From Chryseobacterium sp. (GTDB lineage Bacteria; Bacteroidota; Bacteroidia; Flavobacteriales; Weeksellaceae), in contig JASLCD010000055.1 of NCBI GenBank assembly GCA_030146295.1, forward strand, positions 1 through 6,190: a stretch of 6,190 bases of DNA, given 5' to 3'. Below, one piece after another: positions 5,887 to 6,190 of this stretch (the first letter of the stretch is position 1; each line of letters begins with the position of its first letter). The notes beneath the pieces are model-generated. The model made no database searches, was not told the DNA's origin, and saw only the letters and a program-made list of their open reading frames with translations. Made by a program: the position numbers and the translations under genes.

Positions 5887-5907
5887 TTTAAGTTTAAATA
5901 GAATTTT

Positions 5908-5940
5908 AAATGACATTTCACCAGTGAGATGTCATTTTTT
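5908..5940 (+). terminator. Rho-independent terminator of the DUF2147 gene
   Basis: A 13-bp stem runs from AAATGACATTTCA (5908-5920) to TGAGATGTCATTT (5925-5937) with a single T-G wobble and a CCAG tetraloop. Six T (5935-5940) follow. It begins 22 nt after the DUF2147 stop codon. There is no matching A-run on the left, so it acts rightward only. Confidence 0.92.
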
Positions 5941-6096
5941 GTAGATAAAAGAATGTACAGGAATTTTTTTCAGAATCTTATGGAAATTACAAAGAATTGA
6001 GTGGTTATGAAGAAAAACCGTTTTAAATAAAATTAATATTATGACTTCATCATTCAAATGAGAAGCCTTTTTATGATGTGTATAATAAAAAAACAC
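5941..6096. other. AT-rich intergenic stretch with no gene
   Basis: Between the terminator and the pdhB promoter only very short reading frames occur (15 codons at 5953-6000, seven at 6007, six at 6041), none with a promoter or recognisable product. A weak inverted repeat CATCAT (6048-6053) / ATGATG (6073-6078) lies just upstream of the pdhB promoter and overlaps its possible -33 region. I see no RNA gene in it. Confidence 0.5.
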
Positions 6097-6104
6097 TATT
6101 TTTG
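6097..6104 (+). promoter_or_regulatory. -7 promoter element of pdhB
   Basis: TATTTTTG is an exact TAnnTTTG match placed 23 nt before the pdhB ATG, which would give a short leader of roughly 16-18 nt. The best upstream partner is TATG at 6072-6075 with a 21-nt spacer, a poor -33 element. The leader is A/T-rich and lacks a Shine-Dalgarno. Confidence 0.6.
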
Positions 6105-6127
6105 TAGTCTAAATTTTTCGAATAAAT

Positions 6128-6190
6128 ATGGCAGAATATACTTTTCGTGAGGTAATTGCACAGGCAATGAGCGAGGAAATGCGTAAAGAC
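6128..6190 (+). CDS. pdhB: Pyruvate dehydrogenase E1 component subunit beta (N-terminus, partial)
   Basis: The open frame from the ATG at 6128 runs off the window after 21 codons, beginning MAEYTFREVIAQAMSEEM. The pattern FREVIAQAMSEEMRKD is the conserved first helix of the E1 beta subunit of 2-oxo-acid dehydrogenases (transketolase-like pyrimidine-binding domain), and it reads as the pyruvate rather than the branched-chain version of flavobacteria. PdhB pairs with PdhA to decarboxylate pyruvate with thiamine diphosphate and pass acetyl groups to E2. Only the N-terminus is visible, so no catalytic residue can be checked. Transketolase-fold beta subunits of branched-chain 2-oxo-acid dehydrogenase are the main alternative. 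Confidence 0.85.
   Translation, partial: MAEYTFREVIAQAMSEEMRKD

Noticed and set aside
5953..6000. Fifteen-codon plus-strand frame after the DUF2147 terminator
   Set aside because: No promoter, no ribosome binding site and no recognisable peptide; expected by chance in AT-rich DNA.
1..6190. A defence system, mobile element, CRISPR array or biosynthetic cluster
   Set aside because: No transposase, integrase, toxin-antitoxin pair, repeat-spacer pattern, reverse transcriptase or cluster enzymes are present; all intact genes belong to common chromosomal families.

Overview
The window looks like ordinary chromosome of a flavobacterium, most likely Chryseobacterium or a close relative in the Weeksellaceae. 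The evidence is the AT-rich, A-rich gene leaders without strong Shine-Dalgarno sequences, several exact matches to the Bacteroidetes -7 promoter element TAnnTTTG, and the character of the proteins (a Bacteroidetes-type LTA-synthase-like sulfatase-fold protein, a secreted DUF2147 protein, and a PdhB N-terminus of flavobacterial type). The genus is inferred from familiarity with such proteins, not from a search.

Layout: the last 12 codons of an unidentified plus-strand gene (1-39) run into a strong bidirectional terminator (57-96). A leftward run of five genes then ends at that terminator. In order of transcription these are pssA (phosphatidylserine synthase), a DEDDh 3'-5' exonuclease with an ExoX-like C-terminal domain, a DUF2007/zinc-ribbon protein only 2 nt behind it, a FAHD1-type fumarylacetoacetate hydrolase family enzyme, and a universal stress protein. 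A divergent promoter region of about 90 bp (3271-3359) separates pssA from a rightward gene for a 642-residue membrane protein of the LTA synthase/phosphotransferase type. A structured 3' region, a secreted DUF2147 protein with its own strong terminator (5908-5940), and the promoter plus first 21 codons of pdhB (pyruvate dehydrogenase E1 beta) follow.

How the genes may work together: pssA makes phosphatidylserine, the precursor of phosphatidylethanolamine. The divergent gene encodes an enzyme of the superfamily that moves phospholipid head groups onto envelope glycans or lipids, so a shared theme of envelope lipid metabolism is plausible but unproven. The exonuclease and DUF2007 genes are close enough to be co-transcribed and possibly translationally coupled. 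The FAH, Usp, DUF2147 and PdhB proteins look like general metabolism and stress functions with no evident link to each other.

I found no mobile element, CRISPR array, tRNA, rRNA, phage or defence gene, and no convincing new multi-gene system. The points most worth a second look are promoter elements lying almost on top of the pssA and LTA-synthase-like start codons (possible leaderless mRNAs), a serine where the LtaS family usually has a threonine nucleophile, and the tightly linked exonuclease/DUF2007 pair.
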